64,000 bases of DNA, from the NCBI RefSeq assembly GCF_002879865.1, contig NZ_PNXY01000004.1:248001-312000 (forward strand), read 5' to 3'. The position numbers and the translations under genes are program-made. Shown piece after piece: positions 62,087 through 64,000 of this stretch. Source of the stretch: Paraburkholderia rhynchosiae. Lineage in GTDB: Bacteria > Pseudomonadota > Gammaproteobacteria > Burkholderiales > Burkholderiaceae. Positions within the stretch are counted from its first letter, which is position 1; each line of letters starts with the position of its first letter. A model generated the notes under the pieces. That model worked only from the letters and a program-made list of their open reading frames with translations, was not told the DNA's origin and ran no database searches.

Positions 62087-62994
62087 TTCGCGCCCAAGGT
62101 CTTTTCGAGTGGAATCACGCGGCTCGCGGCATAGAAGATCGCGAACACACAGAGCAGCAGCACGACACTGACCGCGCTCGCCGCGCCCCAACTGTTATAG
62201 ATCTCGACATTGCGGCTCACTACCATCGAGACCATGATCGACTTGCCGCCGCCCATCAGTTCGGGCGTGATGTAAAAACCGAGGCACAGTACGAACACGA
62301 GCGTGACGCCCGCCACGACGCCGCTCATCGACAGCGGCAGGAACACGCGCCAGAACACGTGCAGCGGCGAACCGCCAAGACTTGCGCCGGCCTGCGAGAG
62401 ATTCGCCGGGATCTTCTGCATCGCCGAATAGAGCGGCAGCACCATGAAGGGCAACAGGATGTGCACCATCGCGAGGATCGTGCCGAACTGGTTATAGGCG
62501 AGTTGCACCGGTCGATCAATAAGGCCCATTTCAAGCAGCGCCTTGTTGATGAGCCCCGTGCGCTGCAACAGCACGAGCCATGCGTAAGTACGCACGAGCA
62601 CGCTGGTCCAGAACGGCAGAATCACCATGCCGAGTATCAGCGCGCTCCAGCGTGGCGATACCGACGCCGCGAAATACGCAACCGGATAGCCGAGCAACAG
62701 CGTCACGCCCGTCACGATCACGCTGAGCTTGAACGTCATCAGGAACGTGTCGAGGTAAGTGCCAGTAAAAATGCGCTGGTAGTTGACGAGCGTAAAGCCG
62801 CCGTCATGCCAGATGGACTGCCACGAGAGCCACGCGAGCGGCACGACCAGCAGCACCACGACGACGAAAAGCGCGGGCGCGAGCAACAGCAGCATCGCGC
62901 GATCTTCGCGTTGCTGATGGTGCACCGACGGGTCCATCGTGGCGGTCTGCATCAAGCTGGGGTCCTGGAGAATCCGTTTGGCTGTCGTCATCAT
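62083..62994 (-). CDS. ABC transporter permease (PotB type)
   Basis: 303 residues from ATG 62994, overlapping the FAD oxidoreductase stop (ATGA). Six helices after a 40-residue cytoplasmic leader; EAA loop with LSQAGASLGGSPLHVFWRVF. Pairs with the following permease to form the membrane channel. Substrate inferred as a polyamine, opine or similar amine from the family of the binding protein at 56927 and from the oxidase upstream. Confidence 0.9.
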   Translation of the reverse strand: MMTTAKRILQDPSLMQTATMDPSVHHQQREDRAMLLLLAPALFVVVVLLVVPLAWLSWQSIWHDGGFTLVNYQRIFTGTYLDTFLMTFKLSVIVTGVTLLLGYPVAYFAASVSPRWSALILGMVILPFWTSVLVRTYAWLVLLQRTGLINKALLEMGLIDRPVQLAYNQFGTILAMVHILLPFMVLPLYSAMQKIPANLSQAGASLGGSPLHVFWRVFLPLSMSGVVAGVTLVFVLCLGFYITPELMGGGKSIMVSMVVSRNVEIYNSWGAASAVSVVLLLCVFAIFYAASRVIPLEKTLGAK

Positions 62995-64000
62995 GCACCC
63001 ACGGCGTCGAGAAACTGATACCACGCGGCGACGACGCGAACGCCCGGCGCGCGCAGCGAATGAAACGGCACCGGCCGCAAGCCTTGCTGACCGAGCAGGG
63101 CAAGCTCCGGCGTCTCGCCGAGCGCAAGCGCCGCAGCATGCTGGCCTAGCAGGCTAGCCATCGCGACACCCGCTCCGTTATACCCCAGACAAAAGGTCGT
63201 GGCATCGTCGCTGCGGCCAACGTGCGGCAACGCGTTGAACGTCATGCCGACATATCCCGACCAGCCATATTCGACGCGCACATCCGTGAGATCGGGAAAG
63301 AGCGCGATCATCGCGCGCCGCAATGCGTCGAAACCGGTTGCCTGCCCTTCCTTGCCGAACGCGTCACGCCCGCCGAACAGCATGCGGCCGTCCACCTTGC
63401 GAAACCACTTCATCATGCGGCGTGTTTCCGTATAGCTGCGGCGCTGCACCATCAGCCGCATATCGAGTTCCCCGGGCAGGCGCTCGGTTGCGATCATCGC
63501 GCTGCGAAACGGCACGAGTTCGCGTTGATACGCGGCGGTGGCGGACGTGAGATTGGAATACGCGTTGGTCGCCACGATCACCTGCTTCGCCTGCACGGTG
63601 CCGCCAGGCGTTCGCAGCACGACGACGCCGGGCCCGCGTTGGGAGCGCGTCATTTCGAGAACCGGCGTCGCTTCGTAGATCGGCACGCCGCGCGCGGTGA
63701 GACCTCGCGCGAGACCGTAGACATATTCGAGCGGCAGGATCGTGCCGGCATCGGCGCTCAACACGCCGCCGACGAATCCTGTCGATCCCGTCTCGCGCGT
63801 CACTTCTTCGCGCGACTGCACGGTCATCGACGTGTCGCCTAACTGCGTGCGCACCCAGTCGGCTTCCGCGCGAATCGCGGCGAGCGCGCGCTCGGTGTGC
63901 GCGCAACGCAGGCTGCCCGTATGCTCAAAACGCGCGCGTTCGAGCTTGAATTCGTCGATAAACGATTCGACCACGCGCACGCCATCATGCGCGAGGCGGT
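62991..64000 (-). CDS. FAD-dependent amine/D-amino-acid oxidase, PuuB/DadA type (5' end outside the window)
   Basis: The frame is open to the window edge, so the N-terminal FAD Rossmann motif is not visible. The visible 336 residues show the middle and C-terminus of a glycine/D-amino-acid oxidase family enzyme: QVIVATNAYSNL, FRSAMIATERLPGELDMRLM, YGWSGYVGMTFNALPHVGRS and YNGAGVAMASLLGQHAAALA (FAD-contacting end). Gamma-glutamylputrescine oxidase or opine oxidase fit the transporter and ALDH in the same coupled row (4-bp overlap with the permease). Confidence 0.88.
   Translation of the reverse strand, partial: RLAHDGVRVVESFIDEFKLERARFEHTGSLRCAHTERALAAIRAEADWVRTQLGDTSMTVQSREEVTRETGSTGFVGGVLSADAGTILPLEYVYGLARGLTARGVPIYEATPVLEMTRSQRGPGVVVLRTPGGTVQAKQVIVATNAYSNLTSATAAYQRELVPFRSAMIATERLPGELDMRLMVQRRSYTETRRMMKWFRKVDGRMLFGGRDAFGKEGQATGFDALRRAMIALFPDLTDVRVEYGWSGYVGMTFNALPHVGRSDDATTFCLGYNGAGVAMASLLGQHAAALALGETPELALLGQQGLRPVPFHSLRAPGVRVVAAWYQFLDAVGA

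Overview
The window looks like part of a secondary replicon (chromosome 2 or megaplasmid type) of a Burkholderiaceae beta-proteobacterium, most likely Paraburkholderia. This is inferred from the high GC content, the trimeric-porin family, the bactofilin/M23 module, a DUF4148 protein, many LysR, GntR and IclR regulators, and many peripheral sugar-acid and amine catabolic genes. No rRNA, tRNA, CRISPR array, complete IS element or prophage was seen.

Layout. 1-4.9 kb: a 5'-truncated LysR regulator, a LysE-family exporter, a SulP sulfate permease and a RIO1-type kinase. 4.9-7.0 kb: an intact LacI regulator at the end of a ruined beta-glucoside operon (GH1 glucosidase and MsmK/UgpC-type ATPase, both deleted internally and frameshifted). 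7-13.6 kb: DUF2252, an FtrA-like AraC regulator divergent from a rhodanese, two membrane proteins, and a bactofilin/membrane peptide/M23 peptidase module. 13.8-24.8 kb: a DapA-family lyase, an aspartate carbamoyltransferase with an N-terminal HTH behind a palindromic operator, a secreted esterase, a divergent quinone-reductase/LysR pair that has lost both 5' ends, an aldo-keto reductase with its divergent LysR, an RsbRD-type histidine kinase, a secreted repeat protein, an orphan terminator (sRNA or leader candidate) and a DUF2917 protein. 25-26.6 kb: pcaF with a strong promoter.

26.7-34.6 kb: a seven-gene minus-strand operon for C4 sugar acids (GntR, ltnD, otnK, otnC, MFS permease, otnI, denD) with a divergent IclR regulator. 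It should oxidise L-threonate (LtnD) and D-erythronate (DenD) to 2-oxo-tetronates, isomerise (OtnI), phosphorylate (OtnK) and decarboxylate (OtnC) them to dihydroxyacetone phosphate. 34.7-43.0 kb: an M20 amidohydrolase, phnN, and a hexonate cluster (GntR, MFS, Zn-dehydrogenase, ManD, with divergent uxuB) that fits L-gulonate/L-idonate and D-fructuronate to D-mannonate to 2-keto-3-deoxygluconate.

43.0-46.0 kb: a translationally coupled pair, a PotD-like periplasmic binding protein followed by a membrane diguanylate cyclase, resembling the NspS/MbaA polyamine-sensing arrangement. 46.6-53 kb: a cationic amino-acid binding protein, an AstE/aspartoacylase-like zinc hydrolase, a wrecked metQ, a porin, an O-methyltransferase, a wrecked PNPOx-family gene, a DUF4148 protein and a VOC protein. 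53.1-56.7 kb: LysR divergent from tartrate/D-malate dehydrogenase and an MFS permease. 56.9-64 kb: a polyamine/opine-type ABC system (binding protein, two permeases) with GMC oxidoreductase, aldehyde dehydrogenase and a FAD amine oxidase that runs off the window end.

The main cross-window pattern is at least five loci (six genes) where recognisable parts of a gene survive around an internal or 5' deletion. This suggests recent deletion-driven gene loss with no insertion element left behind.
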